A stretch of DNA of 64,000 nt, from contig NZ_JAUHHD010000001.1 in assembly GCF_030410515.1 (NCBI RefSeq), forward strand, positions 744,001 through 808,000. Reading direction: 5' to 3'. The first letter of the stretch is position 1. Each line of letters begins with the position of its first letter. Below, piece after piece: positions 36,473-45,910 of this stretch. Both the position numbers and the translations under genes were made by a program. Below the pieces are notes generated by a model. That model saw only the letters and a program-made list of their open reading frames with translations, made no database searches and was not told the origin of the DNA. This DNA comes from Arthrobacter sp. YD4. GTDB taxonomy: Bacteria; Actinomycetota; Actinomycetes; Actinomycetales; Micrococcaceae.

Positions 36473-37321
36473 CTAGGGCCGGGTGCCGGAGACGATGGTC
36501 GCGGTCGAGCGCAGGCGGATGGCGCCCTCGTGTTCGTAGCGGCCCAGCATCTGGAAGACGTCGGAGCGGATCAGGGACTGCGCTTCCGGCTCGGCCTGGG
36601 CGAGGCCGAGGCACACCGTGGTGGCGATGTCCGTCATGAACTGCCAGTAGCTCTCCGGGGACTCGTGGATCAGGTCGGCGCTGACGGACCGCTCCGTCAC
36701 GTCCGCCAGGCCCGCTTCCCGAAACAGGGCCGGCAGGAATCCCGGCGCCGAGCAGCGGAACACTCCGGGCATCCAGACCGGCGGCGGCATCAGGCCGGCA
36801 TGCTGGGCGAGGGACCCCAGGACCAGAGTCGCCCAGGGGTTCTGCGCCGCCCGGCCCCACACCGCCGCGCTGATCCGGGCACCGGGCCGGGCCGTCCGCA
36901 CCATCCGGGCCAGCGCCGCCCGAAGGTCCGGGAAGTACAGGAACCCAAAGCGGCAGAGGACGGCGTCGAACGAGGCATCCGGAAATGGGAGGTCCACCGC
37001 GTCGCAGACCGTGAAACTGACATTTTCCAGCCGCGCAGCCGCAGCTTTCTCCTCCGCTACGTGCAGCATCCCGGCGGAAATATCCGTCAGCGCCACGGTG
37101 CCCCGCGGCACCAGAGAGGCGGCGGTCAGGCCGGGTTCACCCGTTCCGGCGGCCACGTCCAGCACCGCAAAGTCCGGGCCCAAACGGGCGTCGTCGAGGA
37201 CGGCGTCGCCGAATGGACCCTGCCAGCCGAGCACCTCCGCGTCCCACTTTTTCCACCCGGCGGCGAAGGAGTCCCAAATGACCCGCTGCTGATCCCGGAG
37301 GTTCTCCGCGGAGACTGACAT
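36473..37321 (-). CDS. class I SAM-dependent methyltransferase (UbiE-like)
   Basis: A 282-residue methyltransferase. Motif I is 'VLDVAAGTGEPGL', motif post-I Asp is in 'ALTDISAGML', motif II is 'FTVCDAVDLPFPDASFDAV' and motif III is 'RTARPGARISAAVWG'. The sequence groups with UbiE/MenG-like enzymes but lacks neighbours from quinone biosynthesis, so the acceptor is open. ATG at 37321. It is flanked on both sides by copies of the palindromic element. Confidence 0.88.
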   Translation of the reverse strand: MSVSAENLRDQQRVIWDSFAAGWKKWDAEVLGWQGPFGDAVLDDARLGPDFAVLDVAAGTGEPGLTAASLVPRGTVALTDISAGMLHVAEEKAAAARLENVSFTVCDAVDLPFPDASFDAVLCRFGFLYFPDLRAALARMVRTARPGARISAAVWGRAAQNPWATLVLGSLAQHAGLMPPPVWMPGVFRCSAPGFLPALFREAGLADVTERSVSADLIHESPESYWQFMTDIATTVCLGLAQAEPEAQSLIRSDVFQMLGRYEHEGAIRLRSTATIVSGTRP

Positions 37322-37404
37322 GGTGCTTTCCTCACAGTCCGGACCGCACCCTCCCCCGCAGACCAGTCTGCTCCCCGGGACCGTCGCACGCTAGGGTCCC
37401 TTTT

Positions 37405-37470
37405 CCCGCTGCGGAAACGGACGGGCGCACCCCGGGGCCGGCCCGCGCAGGTCCGATATCGTCGCGGAAT
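37405..37470. repeat. intergenic palindromic element, copy D (degenerate)
   Basis: It has the same internal order (CGCTGCGGAAACGGAC, GC-rich centre, GGTCCGATATCG) with more mismatches, followed by a second right-arm-like copy (about 37471-37500). It lies between divergent genes, so it is not simply a terminator. Confidence 0.55.
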
Positions 37471-37531
37471 CCGCGCCGGTCCGGTATCGGCGCGGGATCC
37501 GCACCGGCCGGAGGACAGTAGGCTTAAAGGC

Positions 37532-37861
37532 ATGGCTCCCGAAGACACCCCCGTAGCGCCCGAACGCCGATCCGTCACCGTCCGCCGCGCTCCGAAGTAC
37601 GTCCCGTTCCTGATCGCGGGCGGCCTGCTGGGCATCGTCGTGGCCGCGGTGATCGCCTACGGGATCCCCACCAGCGACCAGAGCTACGACGCCAACGCCG
37701 TCTTCGGGTTCTTCCTGACCTTCTGCATCGCCGGCGGAGCGATTGTCGGCGCCATCGTCGCGCTGATCCTGGACCGGGTCAGCGTGCGCCGGTCCGAGCG
37801 CGCCGTCGTCGAATCCGTCCCCGATTCGGTGCCGGACACCGATGACGAAGACCGCGCCTAG
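37532..37861 (+). CDS. hypothetical membrane protein
   Basis: A 109-residue protein with a basic N-terminus, two membrane helices (~26-46 and 60-82) and an acidic cytoplasmic tail ('VPDSVPDTDDEDRA'). TAGGCT is seven bases before the ATG, so it is probably leaderless. It lies directly upstream of purF, a position where many actinobacteria have a similar small membrane protein. Function unknown. Confidence 0.75.
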   Translation: MAPEDTPVAPERRSVTVRRAPKYVPFLIAGGLLGIVVAAVIAYGIPTSDQSYDANAVFGFFLTFCIAGGAIVGAIVALILDRVSVRRSERAVVESVPDSVPDTDDEDRA

Positions 37862-37875
37862 GCAGGCAACGAAAG

Positions 37876-37915
37876 GGCCCCTCATCCCCCGAGGGGTCAC
37901 ATTCGATCCCCTCGG
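37876..37915 (+). other. two mutually exclusive hairpins before purF
   Basis: Hairpin 1 pairs GGCCCCTC (37876-37883) with GAGGGGTC (37891-37898). Hairpin 2 pairs CCGAGGGG (37889-37896) with CCCCTCGG (37908-37915). Both use 37891-37896, so only one can form. It may be a terminator with an alternative fold. Confidence 0.5.
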
Positions 37916-37938
37916 AGCGGCACCCCCACTCAACGTGA

Positions 37939-37944
37939 GATAAT
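37939..37944 (+). promoter_or_regulatory. -10 box of purF
   Basis: GATAAT six bases before the purF GTG, with no ribosome site between them. Confidence 0.5.
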
Positions 37945-37950
37945 CGACCA

Positions 37951-39639
37951 GTGGCACGCGGCGACGGAAAACTTTCTCATGACCTTCTCTCTGGCGAAAA
38001 AGGCCCGCAGGACGCATGTGGCGTCTTCGGCGTCTGGGCTCCCGGCGAAGAGGTAGCAAAACTCACCTATTACGGGCTGTACGCGTTGCAGCACCGTGGC
38101 CAGGAGTCGGCTGGCATTGCGACCAGCGACGGCAAGCGGATCAACGTCTACAAGGACATGGGCCTCGTGTCCCAGGTCTTCGATGAGACCACGCTGAACA
38201 CCCTGACCGGGCACCTCGCCGTCGGCCACTGCCGGTACTCCACCACCGGCGCGAGCCACTGGGCCAACGCCCAGCCCACCCTGGGTGCGACTGCCACCGG
38301 CACGGTGGCCCTGGCCCACAACGGCAACCTGACCAACACGGCCGAGCTCAAGGCCATGATTATGGACCGCAACGGCGGCCAGCTGACCGGTGAGATGAAG
38401 CAGGGCAACACCTCGGACACCGCCCTGGTCACCGCCCTGCTGGAGGGTGAGGAGGGCAAGTCCCTCGAAGAGACCGCCCTGGAACTGCTGCCTAAGATCA
38501 AGGGCGGCTTCTGCTTCGTCTTCATGGACGAGGGCACCCTCTACGCCGCCCGCGACACCTACGGCATCCGCCCGCTGGTCCTCGGCCGGCTGGAACGCGG
38601 CTGGGTAGTCGCCTCCGAGCAGTCCGCCCTCGCCACGGTGGGTGCGAGCTTCATCCGCGAGATCGAGCCGGGCGAATTCATCGCCATCGACGAACAGGGC
38701 GTCCGCTCCCAGCGCTTCGCTGAGGCGACGCCGGCAGGTTGCGTCTTCGAATACGTCTACCTGGCCCGTCCCGACGCCGCGATTGCCGGCCGCTCGGTCT
38801 ACGAATCCCGTGTGGAGATGGGCCGCCAGTTGGCCCGCGAGAACACCCAGGAAGCGGACATCGTCATCCCGGTGCCGGAATCCGGTACCCCCGCCGCCGT
38901 CGGCTACGCCGAGGAATCCGGCATCCCCTTCGCGCACGGCTTCGTCAAGAACGCCTACGTGGGCCGCACGTTCATCCAGCCGTCGCAGACCCTGCGCCAG
39001 CTCGGCATCCGGCTCAAGCTCAACGCCCTCGAATCCGTGATCCGCGGCAAGCGCGTGGTGGTGGTGGACGACTCGATCGTCCGCGGCAATACCCAGCGCG
39101 CGATCGTCCGGATGCTCCGCGAGGCCGGCGCCGCCGCCGTGCACGTGAAGATCTCCTCCCCGCCGGTCAAGTGGCCCTGCTTCTACGGCATCGACTTCGC
39201 CTCCCGCGCCGAGCTGATCGCCAACGGCGCCACCATCGAGGAGATTTCCCAGGCCATCGGCGCGGACTCGCTGGCCTACATCTCCGAGGACGGCATGATT
39301 GGCGCCACCCGGCAGCCGCGCGAACGCCTGTGCACCGCCTGCTTCACCGGCAAGTACCCGATCGAACTCCCCGGCGCGGAGAAGCTCGGCAAGAACCTGC
39401 TCGAGCGCACGGAAGCCAAGAGCCTGCCCGCCATGGCCGCGACCCCCGGGACCCCGGGCGCCACCTCCGGAGCCACGGCCGACGCCGACGCCGCCATCCC
39501 GGTCGGCGAGGACCCGGCGGAGAAGGCCGGCGCCACCGGCTGCGACCCGGGCCCGGATGCCGAATTCGAAGGACTGCTCACCGACGCCGACCGCGTCCCC
39601 GCCGACCAGCTTGATGCCGACAAGAAAGAGCCAGTATGA
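37951..39639 (+). CDS. purF: amidophosphoribosyltransferase PurF
   Basis: A 562-residue enzyme that makes phosphoribosylamine from PRPP and glutamine, the first step of purine synthesis. The mature N-terminal Cys nucleophile is in 'DACGVFGVW' (Cys23, after a propeptide); glutaminase motifs 'ALQHRGQESAGI' and 'AHNGNLTN' follow. The PRPP loop is 'VVVVDDSIVRGNTQRAI', and Cys residues in the C-terminal third ('KWPCFYG', 'LCTACFTG') fit the iron-sulfur-type PurF of Gram-positives. There is an unusually long C-terminal tail (~60 residues, Ala/Thr-rich). GTG start. It overlaps purM by four bases. Confidence 0.97.
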   Translation: MARGDGKLSHDLLSGEKGPQDACGVFGVWAPGEEVAKLTYYGLYALQHRGQESAGIATSDGKRINVYKDMGLVSQVFDETTLNTLTGHLAVGHCRYSTTGASHWANAQPTLGATATGTVALAHNGNLTNTAELKAMIMDRNGGQLTGEMKQGNTSDTALVTALLEGEEGKSLEETALELLPKIKGGFCFVFMDEGTLYAARDTYGIRPLVLGRLERGWVVASEQSALATVGASFIREIEPGEFIAIDEQGVRSQRFAEATPAGCVFEYVYLARPDAAIAGRSVYESRVEMGRQLARENTQEADIVIPVPESGTPAAVGYAEESGIPFAHGFVKNAYVGRTFIQPSQTLRQLGIRLKLNALESVIRGKRVVVVDDSIVRGNTQRAIVRMLREAGAAAVHVKISSPPVKWPCFYGIDFASRAELIANGATIEEISQAIGADSLAYISEDGMIGATRQPRERLCTACFTGKYPIELPGAEKLGKNLLERTEAKSLPAMAATPGTPGATSGATADADAAIPVGEDPAEKAGATGCDPGPDAEFEGLLTDADRVPADQLDADKKEPV

Positions 39640-40799
39640 CTTCCGCCTCCCCGGCCGCTGACACCAACGACGCCGGAACCCCCGGCATCACCTACGCCTC
39701 CGCCGGCGTCGACGTCGAAGCGGGCGACCGCGCCGTCGAACTCATGAAGGACGCCGTCAAGGCCACGCACAACTCCTCCGTGATCGGCGGGGTGGGCGGC
39801 TTCGCCGGCCTGTTCGATGTCTCCCGGCTGCTGACCTACCAGCGTCCCCTGCTGGCCACCTCCACCGACGGCGTCGGCACCAAGGTCGCCATCGCCCAGG
39901 CCATGGACATCCACGACACCATCGGCTTCGACCTGGTGGGCATGGTGGTGGACGACATCGTCGTCGTGGGCGCCGAACCGCTCTACATGACCGACTACAT
40001 CGCCTGCGGCAAGGTGGTCCCCGAGCGCATCGCGGACATCGTCCGCGGCATCGCCGCCGCCTGCTCGGTGGCCGGCACCGCCCTGGTGGGCGGCGAAACC
40101 GCCGAGCACCCGGGCCTGCTGGGCGAGCACGAATACGACGTCGCCGGCGCCGCCACCGGCGTGGTCGAGGCCGACTCCCTGCTGGGCCCGGACCGCGTCC
40201 GCTCCGGCGACGTGGTGATCGGCATGGCCTCCTCCGGCCTGCACTCCAACGGCTACTCCCTGGTCCGCCGCGTCATCAACCACGCCGGCTGGGCGCTGGA
40301 CCGCGAGGTCTCCGAGTTCGAACGCACCCTGGGTGAGGAACTGCTGGAGCCCACCCGTGTCTACGCCGCGGACTGCCTGGACCTGGCCCGCACCTTCCCG
40401 GTCAATGGTCCCAAGGGTGTCCACGGCTTCAGCCACGTCACCGGCGGCGGCCTGGCCGCCAACCTGGCCCGCGTCCTCCCGCAGGGCCTGCTGGCCACCG
40501 TGGACCGCTCCACCTGGCAGCTGCCGGCCATCTTCAAGCTGGTCTCCGAGCTGGGCAACGTCCCGCTGGCCGACCTGGAGCGGACCCTCAACGTGGGCGT
40601 CGGCATGGTCGCGATCGTCTCGCCTGAGGCCGCCGACGCCGCCGTGGCCCACCTGAACGCCCGCGGCCTGCCGTCCTGGGTCATGGGCACCGTCGGGGAG
40701 AACTCCGACTCGATCGACAAGTCCGGCCCGGATTACGTCCAGGGCGCCAAGGGCGTCGACGGCGGCGCCGTGCGGATGGTCAACGCGTACGCCGGCTAG
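39636..40799 (+). CDS. purM: phosphoribosylformylglycinamidine cyclo-ligase PurM
   Basis: A 387-residue AIR synthetase, the fifth purine step (FGAM + ATP to AIR). Landmarks are 'TYASAGVDVEAGDRAVELM', the ATP/Mg loop 'LLATSTDGVGTKVAIA', 'DDIVVVGAEPLYMTDYIACG', 'ALVGGETAEHPG' and 'GFSHVTGGGLAANLARVLP'. Its ATG overlaps the purF stop (ATGA), showing translational coupling. Confidence 0.97.
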   Translation: MTSASPAADTNDAGTPGITYASAGVDVEAGDRAVELMKDAVKATHNSSVIGGVGGFAGLFDVSRLLTYQRPLLATSTDGVGTKVAIAQAMDIHDTIGFDLVGMVVDDIVVVGAEPLYMTDYIACGKVVPERIADIVRGIAAACSVAGTALVGGETAEHPGLLGEHEYDVAGAATGVVEADSLLGPDRVRSGDVVIGMASSGLHSNGYSLVRRVINHAGWALDREVSEFERTLGEELLEPTRVYAADCLDLARTFPVNGPKGVHGFSHVTGGGLAANLARVLPQGLLATVDRSTWQLPAIFKLVSELGNVPLADLERTLNVGVGMVAIVSPEAADAAVAHLNARGLPSWVMGTVGENSDSIDKSGPDYVQGAKGVDGGAVRMVNAYAG

Positions 40800-40815
40800 T
40801 TACTGAACCACCGTC

Positions 40816-40847
40816 CGGGCGCTTCCCAAGATCGTGGGGAGCGCCCG
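40816..40847. terminator. purFM terminator hairpin
   Basis: CGGGCGCTTCCC (40816-40827) pairs with GGGGAGCGCCCG (40836-40847): a 12-base stem with one G-T pair and an 8-base loop, just after purM. It may serve the convergent VOC gene as well. Confidence 0.7.
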
Positions 40848-40891
40848 CGGCGTTTAAGCGTGGAGGCCGTGAGGTCCGCGTCGGAAGGTGC

Positions 40892-41671
40892 CTAGACCTC
40901 CAGCAGGCTGATCACGCCGCCCTGGGGGTCCCGGATGGTCGCGATGGTGCCGGCTTCCTCGACGTCCTCAGGCTCGACCAGGACGGTGGCGCCGGCGGCG
41001 CGGGCCGCTTCCACGGCCGCGGGGACGCTGTCGACGCCGAAGTACACCTGCCAGCCCGGGTCCAGGTGCTTCTCGGCGGCCGGGACGGTGGCGATTCCGG
41101 CCACCTCGACGCCGTCGACCATCAGGGTGGTGTAGGTGCCGCCGTCGTCCTGCGGGTACTCGGTGACCTCGTGGCCGAAGAGCGTCTGGAAGCACCCGAC
41201 GGCGCGCTGCGGTTCAGGTGTGAGGAGCTCCACCCAGGACAGTGCCCCGGCCTCACCGGCGCGGGCGGCCCCGATGTGCGTGCCCGGCTGCCAGGCTCCG
41301 GTGGCGCCTCCGCCGGGAGGGGTGAAGAAGACCATGGTGCCGGTGTCACCCACCGCTTCCGGGCCGAAGTCCACCGCACCTCCGGTGTGCGGCACGTCCG
41401 CGGCGAGCCCGGCCGCGTCGTCCACGGCGAAGTACACGTTCCACTGGGCCGGGGTACCGGACTGGCCCTGCGCCGGGTTCTGCGGGGCAATCACGGACAC
41501 CAGGTCCCCGCCCAGGAACGCCTTGGCATAGCTGCGGCCGTCCGGGGTGGGCAGGTCCTCGAAGCGCCAGCCGAACAGCGCGCCATAGAACTCCTTGGCC
41601 GCCGCGACGTCAGGGGTCTGGAGATCCGCCCAGCACACCTCGCCCGGGGCGTAGGCCTTATGAAACGCCAT
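40892..41671 (-). CDS. VOC family protein (two glyoxalase-like domains)
   Basis: A 259-residue protein with two vicinal-oxygen-chelate modules, ~10-120 ('CWADLQTPDVAAAKEFYGAL') and ~138-258 ('SWVELLTPEPQRAVGCFQTLFG', ending 'ATIRDPQGGVISLLEV'). Members include glyoxalases, dioxygenases and drug-binding proteins; this group resembles the Streptomyces 27-kDa antigen/hydroxylase-like VOC proteins with no defined activity. ATG at 41671 follows AAAGGAG; the open frame extends upstream without a start signal. Confidence 0.85.
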   Translation of the reverse strand: MAFHKAYAPGEVCWADLQTPDVAAAKEFYGALFGWRFEDLPTPDGRSYAKAFLGGDLVSVIAPQNPAQGQSGTPAQWNVYFAVDDAAGLAADVPHTGGAVDFGPEAVGDTGTMVFFTPPGGGATGAWQPGTHIGAARAGEAGALSWVELLTPEPQRAVGCFQTLFGHEVTEYPQDDGGTYTTLMVDGVEVAGIATVPAAEKHLDPGWQVYFGVDSVPAAVEAARAAGATVLVEPEDVEEAGTIATIRDPQGGVISLLEV

Positions 41672-41723
41672 GCTGGCTCCTTTCAAACGGTCCCGGCAAC
41701 GGGATTCGGTGAGGGCATGCGAA

Positions 41724-41764
41724 AGCCCGCCGGGCACACCCAGTAAGGGTGCGCCCGGCGGGCT
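41724..41764 (-). terminator. hairpin after the DUF3073 gene
   Basis: An 18-base stem (41724-41741 with 41747-41764) with one G-T pair and a 5-base loop, about 45 bases past the DUF3073 stop. One of the strongest hairpins in the window; a short T-run follows on the minus strand. Confidence 0.7.
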
Positions 41765-41809
41765 GAAAATCACGTCCGGCGCTCAAAGACCGCGCCGGAA
41801 AGGGAACGA

Positions 41810-42043
41810 CTAGCCGATGCGACGGGTGTCAACCTCGTCGTCGTCTTCTTCCACATCGTCCGCGTACTTATCCACGTAAGCCGAATAATCCGGTTCAACC
41901 GGTTCATCCGCGAAGTGGCTCGAGGGACGACTTCCCGGGCCCGTCAGCTCGCGCTGCAGGGCGGAATAGTCAGTGTTCGGGGAGTAGTACTTGATGTCCC
42001 GAGCCTGCTTGGTAGCTTTTGCCTTTTGACGGCCGCGCCCCAT
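41810..42043 (-). CDS. DUF3073 family protein
   Basis: A 77-residue protein starting with the family signature 'MGRGRQKAKATKQARDIKYY' and ending with an acidic run ('DDVEEDDDEVDTRRIG'). DUF3073 is restricted to actinobacteria and commonly found near purM; its function is unknown. ATG at 42043 follows AAGGGGG. TAATCT near 42135-42140 on the minus strand could be its -10 box, giving a leader of about 85 bases. Confidence 0.92.
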   Translation of the reverse strand: MGRGRQKAKATKQARDIKYYSPNTDYSALQRELTGPGSRPSSHFADEPVEPDYSAYVDKYADDVEEDDDEVDTRRIG

Positions 42044-42330
42044 GGCGTGACCCCCTTTTGTACTTGGACCGGAGGTGGTCACCTTGGCGATCGGTGAGGC
42101 CCCGGAATGATTGGTCAATTTGTCGTACACCTAGATTACATGCTTTCGGCAGGTACCGCTTGCCGGCGGAGGCTAAGGGCACTTCCCCGGCCTTCTCCGC
42201 CGCGCACGCGCGAGGTTACCGGAACGTAACCTTCGTGGCATATTCGATAGAGTCTCCTGATGGGCCTCCCACCAGCGGGGCCCAGCCGGACCGTCAGGCT
42301 GGCCAGATGCATTGAAAAGGTGGGTTCCGA

Positions 42331-43194
42331 GTGAGCGAAAAGCCGGAGAGCGACGCTACGGCCGGGGACGGCAATACCCGTAACCCCGCGGTTCCGCCGG
42401 TGAACGCCGACGGCGACGGGGAACCCCAGGCGCCCCGCGCCCCCTTCGGCACCGTCATTCCGCCCCGGCCCGCCGCCCCCCCGACGTCCTCATTCGCAAG
42501 GGTCCCTCCCGCGGCTTCCCCCTCCGGCGAACCGGACCCGCAGACCGCAACGAATCGCACCCGCCGCACGTCCCCCACGGGCCAGGTGGGCCAGCTGCTC
42601 GCCGACCGGATGGGCCAGCTCCGTGCCTCGGGCGCCGGCGCCAAGGCCCGCGGTCTGGCGGCCCGGGCCACGGCGGCCGTGCGCCGGTCCGGCCGGGCGA
42701 AGCTGATCGCCGGCGTCGCCGCCGCCGTCGTCCTGGCACTGCTCATCTGCTGGATCGCCGCACTGGCGGGCGGCTCCCGGGACTCGGGTGCGCCCGCGCC
42801 CGCCGACAGCTCCTCCTCCCCCACCGCCGAGCGGGGAGCGCTGCCGTTGGAGAATGTCAGCCCGCTGGACTACCGGTTGGGCGACTGCTTCAAGGACTTC
42901 GACGCCAACGCCGCCAAATCCACCGTGGTCGCGTGCGACACCGCGCATTCGGCGCAGCTGATCCAGGTCGAGTCCTACGCCGCCTCGGACGCCTACCCCG
43001 GCCGGGACGTGCTGAAGCAGAAAGCGCTGGACGCCTGCAAGGCCGCGCAGCTGACCGAGAAGTCCGGCAACTACGCCCTGAGCTACAAACTCGCGTACCC
43101 CAGCTCATCGAGCTGGGGTACGGGAGACCGGCGGGTGGACTGCTACGCCGCCTCGGACGCCGGGAACGTCATCATGGAGTCCCTGCTACCGTAG
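42331..43194 (+). CDS. septum formation family protein, membrane-anchored
   Basis: A 287-residue protein. Residues 1-120 are a Pro/Ala/Thr-rich cytoplasmic part, a single membrane helix follows ('LIAGVAAAVVLALLICWIAAL', described as residues ~124-144), then a Ser-rich linker and an extracytoplasmic domain with four Cys ('GDCFKDF', 'VACDTAHSAQ', 'ACKAAQ', 'DCYAASD') and the 'DCF...CxxxHxxQ' pattern of the septum-formation/DUF4190-associated domain. Its role is inferred from the family. GTG start behind AAAAGGTGGG. A perfect 13-base inverted repeat lies inside the coding region at 43094-43122. Confidence 0.78.
   Translation: MSEKPESDATAGDGNTRNPAVPPVNADGDGEPQAPRAPFGTVIPPRPAAPPTSSFARVPPAASPSGEPDPQTATNRTRRTSPTGQVGQLLADRMGQLRASGAGAKARGLAARATAAVRRSGRAKLIAGVAAAVVLALLICWIAALAGGSRDSGAPAPADSSSSPTAERGALPLENVSPLDYRLGDCFKDFDANAAKSTVVACDTAHSAQLIQVESYAASDAYPGRDVLKQKALDACKAAQLTEKSGNYALSYKLAYPSSSSWGTGDRRVDCYAASDAGNVIMESLLP
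43094..43122. repeat. perfect 13-base inverted repeat inside a coding sequence
   Basis: CGTACCCCAGCTC (43094-43106) and GAGCTGGGGTACG (43110-43122) are exact complements with a 3-base loop, encoding part of 'YPSSSSWGTG'. Such a strong hairpin within a gene, 72 bases before its stop, is not expected by chance. Confidence 0.85.
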
Positions 43195-43221
43195 CGGTCC
43201 GGCCGGGTTGGTCCTTCGACG

Positions 43222-45879
43222 CTAGTCCTTGCGGCGGACCGAGAGCCCGCTGCCGGTGGAGGCGCCGCCGTCGGGCCGGGCCGAGACGTCCGGGCCGCCC
43301 ATCGTGAGCTCCATCAGGTCCGGGGCGGTGTCCACCACCACGGTGTCGCCGTCGGCGATCTCCCCGGCGAGGATGGCCTTGGCCAGCCGGTCGCCGATCT
43401 CGCGCTGCACCAGCCGGCGCAGCGGGCGGGCGCCGTAGGCCGGGTCGTAGCCGGTGACGGCCAGCCAGGCGCGGGCCCCCTCGGAGACCTCCAGGGTCAG
43501 GCGGCGGCCCTTGAGCCGTTCGCCCAGCTCCTTGACCTGCAGTTCCACGATGTGGGCGAGTTCCTCTACGGTCAGCGGGTCGAACAGCACCACCTCGTCA
43601 AGCCGGTTCAGGAACTCCGGCTTGAAGGAGGCGTGCACGGTGGCCATGACGGCGTCCCGCTTGGCGGCGGCGTCCAGCGTCGGGTCCACTAGGAACTGGC
43701 TGCCAAGGTTGGACGTCAGCACCAGAATCACGTTGCGGAAGTCCACGGTGCGGCCCTGCCCATCGGTGAGGCGGCCGTCGTCGAGCACCTGCAGGAGGAT
43801 GTCGAAGACCTCCGGGTGGGCCTTCTCCACCTCGTCGAGGAGGAGCACGGAATACGGCCGGCGGCGGACGGCCTCGGTCAGCTGGCCGCCCTCTTCGTAG
43901 CCGACGTAGCCCGGAGGGGCACCCACCAGCCGGGCCACGGAGTGCTTCTCCGAGTACTCGGACATGTCAATCCGGACCATGGCGCGCTCGTCATCGAAGA
44001 GGAAGTCGGCCAGGGATTTGGCCAGCTCGGTCTTGCCGACCCCGGTGGGGCCGAGGAACAGGAACGAGCCGGTGGGCCGGTTGGGGTCGCTGATGCCCGC
44101 GCGGGCGCGGCGGACGGCGTCGGATACGGCGGTGACGGCCTTGGTCTGGCCGATCAGCCGCTCGCCCAGGACGTGTTCCATCTCCAGCAGCTTCTGGCTC
44201 TCGCCCTGCAGCATGCGGCCGGCGGGGATGCCGGTCCAGGCGGAGATGACCTCGGCGATGTCGTCGGCGGTGACCTCGTCGGCCACCATCTGCCCGGACT
44301 TGTCCGGCACGGCGGCCTCGGCCTCGGCGGCGGCGGTCAGCTCCCGCTCCAGTGCGGGAATCTCGCCGTAGAGGATGCGGGAGGCGGCCTCCAGGTCGCC
44401 CTCGCGCTGGGCCTTGTCCGCCGCGGACCGCAGTTCATCGAGCCGGGCGCGCAGGTCACCCACCCGGTTCAGGCCGGCCTTCTCCGACTCCCACCGGGCG
44501 TTGAGGCCGGCGAGCTCTTCCTTCTTGTCCGCCATGTCCGCCCGGAGGGCCTCGAGCCGTTCCACCGACGCCGGGTCGGTCTCGCCGGTCAGGGCGAGTT
44601 CCTCCATGGTCAGCCGGTCCACTTGGCGCTGCAGCTGGTCGATTTCCTCCGGCGCGGAGTCGATCTCCATCCGGAGCCGGGAGGCGGCCTCATCCACCAG
44701 GTCGATGGCCTTGTCCGGCAGCTGGCGGCCGGAAATGTAGCGGTTGGAAAGGGTCGCGGCGGCCACCAGCGCGGAGTCGGCGATGGAGACCTTGTGGTGG
44801 GCCTCGTAGCGTTCCTTGAGGCCGCGGAGGATGCCGATGGTGTCCTCGACGCTCGGCTCGCCGACGAAGACCTGCTGGAAGCGGCGCTCCAGGGCCGGGT
44901 CCTTCTCGATGTTCTCGCGGTATTCGTCCAGCGTGGTGGCGCCGATCAGGCGCAGTTCGCCGCGGGCCAGCATGGGCTTGAGCATGTTGCCGGCGTCCAT
45001 CGAGCTGTCACCGGAGGCGCCGGCGCCCACCACGGTGTGCAGTTCGTCGATGAAGGTGACGATCTGGCCCTCGGAATTCTTGATCTCCTCCAGGACCGCC
45101 TTCAGCCGTTCCTCGAATTCGCCGCGGTACTTGGCCCCGGCCACCATGGAGGCCAGGTCCAGGGCGATCAGGGTCTTGCCGCGCAGGCTTTCGGGCACGT
45201 CGCCGGCGACGATGCGCTGGGCGAGGCCCTCGACGACGGCGGTCTTGCCGACGCCGGGCTCGCCGATGATCACGGGGTTGTTCTTGGTGCGTCGGCTGAG
45301 GACCTGGATGATGCGGCGGATCTCGGCGTCGCGGCCGATCACCGGGTCCAGCTTGCCGGAGCGGGCGACGGCGGTGAGGTCCGTGCCGAACTTCTCCAGG
45401 GCCTGGAAGGTGTTCTCCGGGTCGGCGTTGTCCACCTTGCGGTCGCCGCGGACCCCGGGCAGGGCGGCGAGCAGCGCCTCGTGCGAGGCGCCGGCCTCAC
45501 GCAGCAGCCGGCCGACGTCGTCGTTGCCGGACGCGAGGCCCAGCAGCAGGTGCTCGGTGGAGACAAAGGTGTCGCCGAGGCGCTCGGCCTCGTTCTGCGC
45601 GTTCTTGATCGCCTGCATGGCGGTGCGGGACAGCTGGGCCTGCTGCACCGAGCTGCCCGAGGTGGACGGGAGGGCCTTGATGGCGGAGCTCGCCTGGACG
45701 CTGACGGCATCCGGATCGGTGCCGGTGGCGCGCAACAGCGCGACGGCGACGCCCTCGCGCTGGTCCATGAGGGCCTTGAGCAGGTGCGCCGGCTCCAGCT
45801 GCGGGTTGCCGGCCGTCGAGGCGTTCATGGCTGCAGCCGAAAGAGCCTCCTGGCTCTTGGTGGTGAATTTGGCGTCCAA
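43222..45879 (-). CDS. clpB: ATP-dependent disaggregase ClpB
   Basis: An 885-residue Hsp100 chaperone that works with DnaK to dissolve protein aggregates. It has a Clp-N repeat domain (~1-150), NBD1 with GEPGVGKTA and '[12 protein letters not shown]', a coiled-coil middle domain (~410-530), NBD2 with GPTGVGKTE and '[15 protein letters not shown]', and the C-terminal '[15 protein letters not shown]'. The start is TTG at 45879 (LDAKFTTKS), preceded by GAAGGAG; upstream ATG codons are far away. A HAIR-like operator lies ~30 bases upstream, so it is probably repressed by HspR and heat-induced. Confidence 0.96.
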   Translation of the reverse strand: MDAKFTTKSQEALSAAAMNASTAGNPQLEPAHLLKALMDQREGVAVALLRATGTDPDAVSVQASSAIKALPSTSGSSVQQAQLSRTAMQAIKNAQNEAERLGDTFVSTEHLLLGLASGNDDVGRLLREAGASHEALLAALPGVRGDRKVDNADPENTFQALEKFGTDLTAVARSGKLDPVIGRDAEIRRIIQVLSRRTKNNPVIIGEPGVGKTAVVEGLAQRIVAGDVPESLRGKTLIALDLASMVAGAKYRGEFEERLKAVLEEIKNSEGQIVTFIDELHTVVGAGASGDSSMDAGNMLKPMLARGELRLIGATTLDEYRENIEKDPALERRFQQVFVGEPSVEDTIGILRGLKERYEAHHKVSIADSALVAAATLSNRYISGRQLPDKAIDLVDEAASRLRMEIDSAPEEIDQLQRQVDRLTMEELALTGETDPASVERLEALRADMADKKEELAGLNARWESEKAGLNRVGDLRARLDELRSAADKAQREGDLEAASRILYGEIPALERELTAAAEAEAAVPDKSGQMVADEVTADDIAEVISAWTGIPAGRMLQGESQKLLEMEHVLGERLIGQTKAVTAVSDAVRRARAGISDPNRPTGSFLFLGPTGVGKTELAKSLADFLFDDERAMVRIDMSEYSEKHSVARLVGAPPGYVGYEEGGQLTEAVRRRPYSVLLLDEVEKAHPEVFDILLQVLDDGRLTDGQGRTVDFRNVILVLTSNLGSQFLVDPTLDAAAKRDAVMATVHASFKPEFLNRLDEVVLFDPLTVEELAHIVELQVKELGERLKGRRLTLEVSEGARAWLAVTGYDPAYGARPLRRLVQREIGDRLAKAILAGEIADGDTVVVDTAPDLMELTMGGPDVSARPDGGASTGSGLSVRRKD

Positions 45880-45910
45880 AGAGAGCTCCTTCCGGGTGGG
45901 ACTGATTGTT

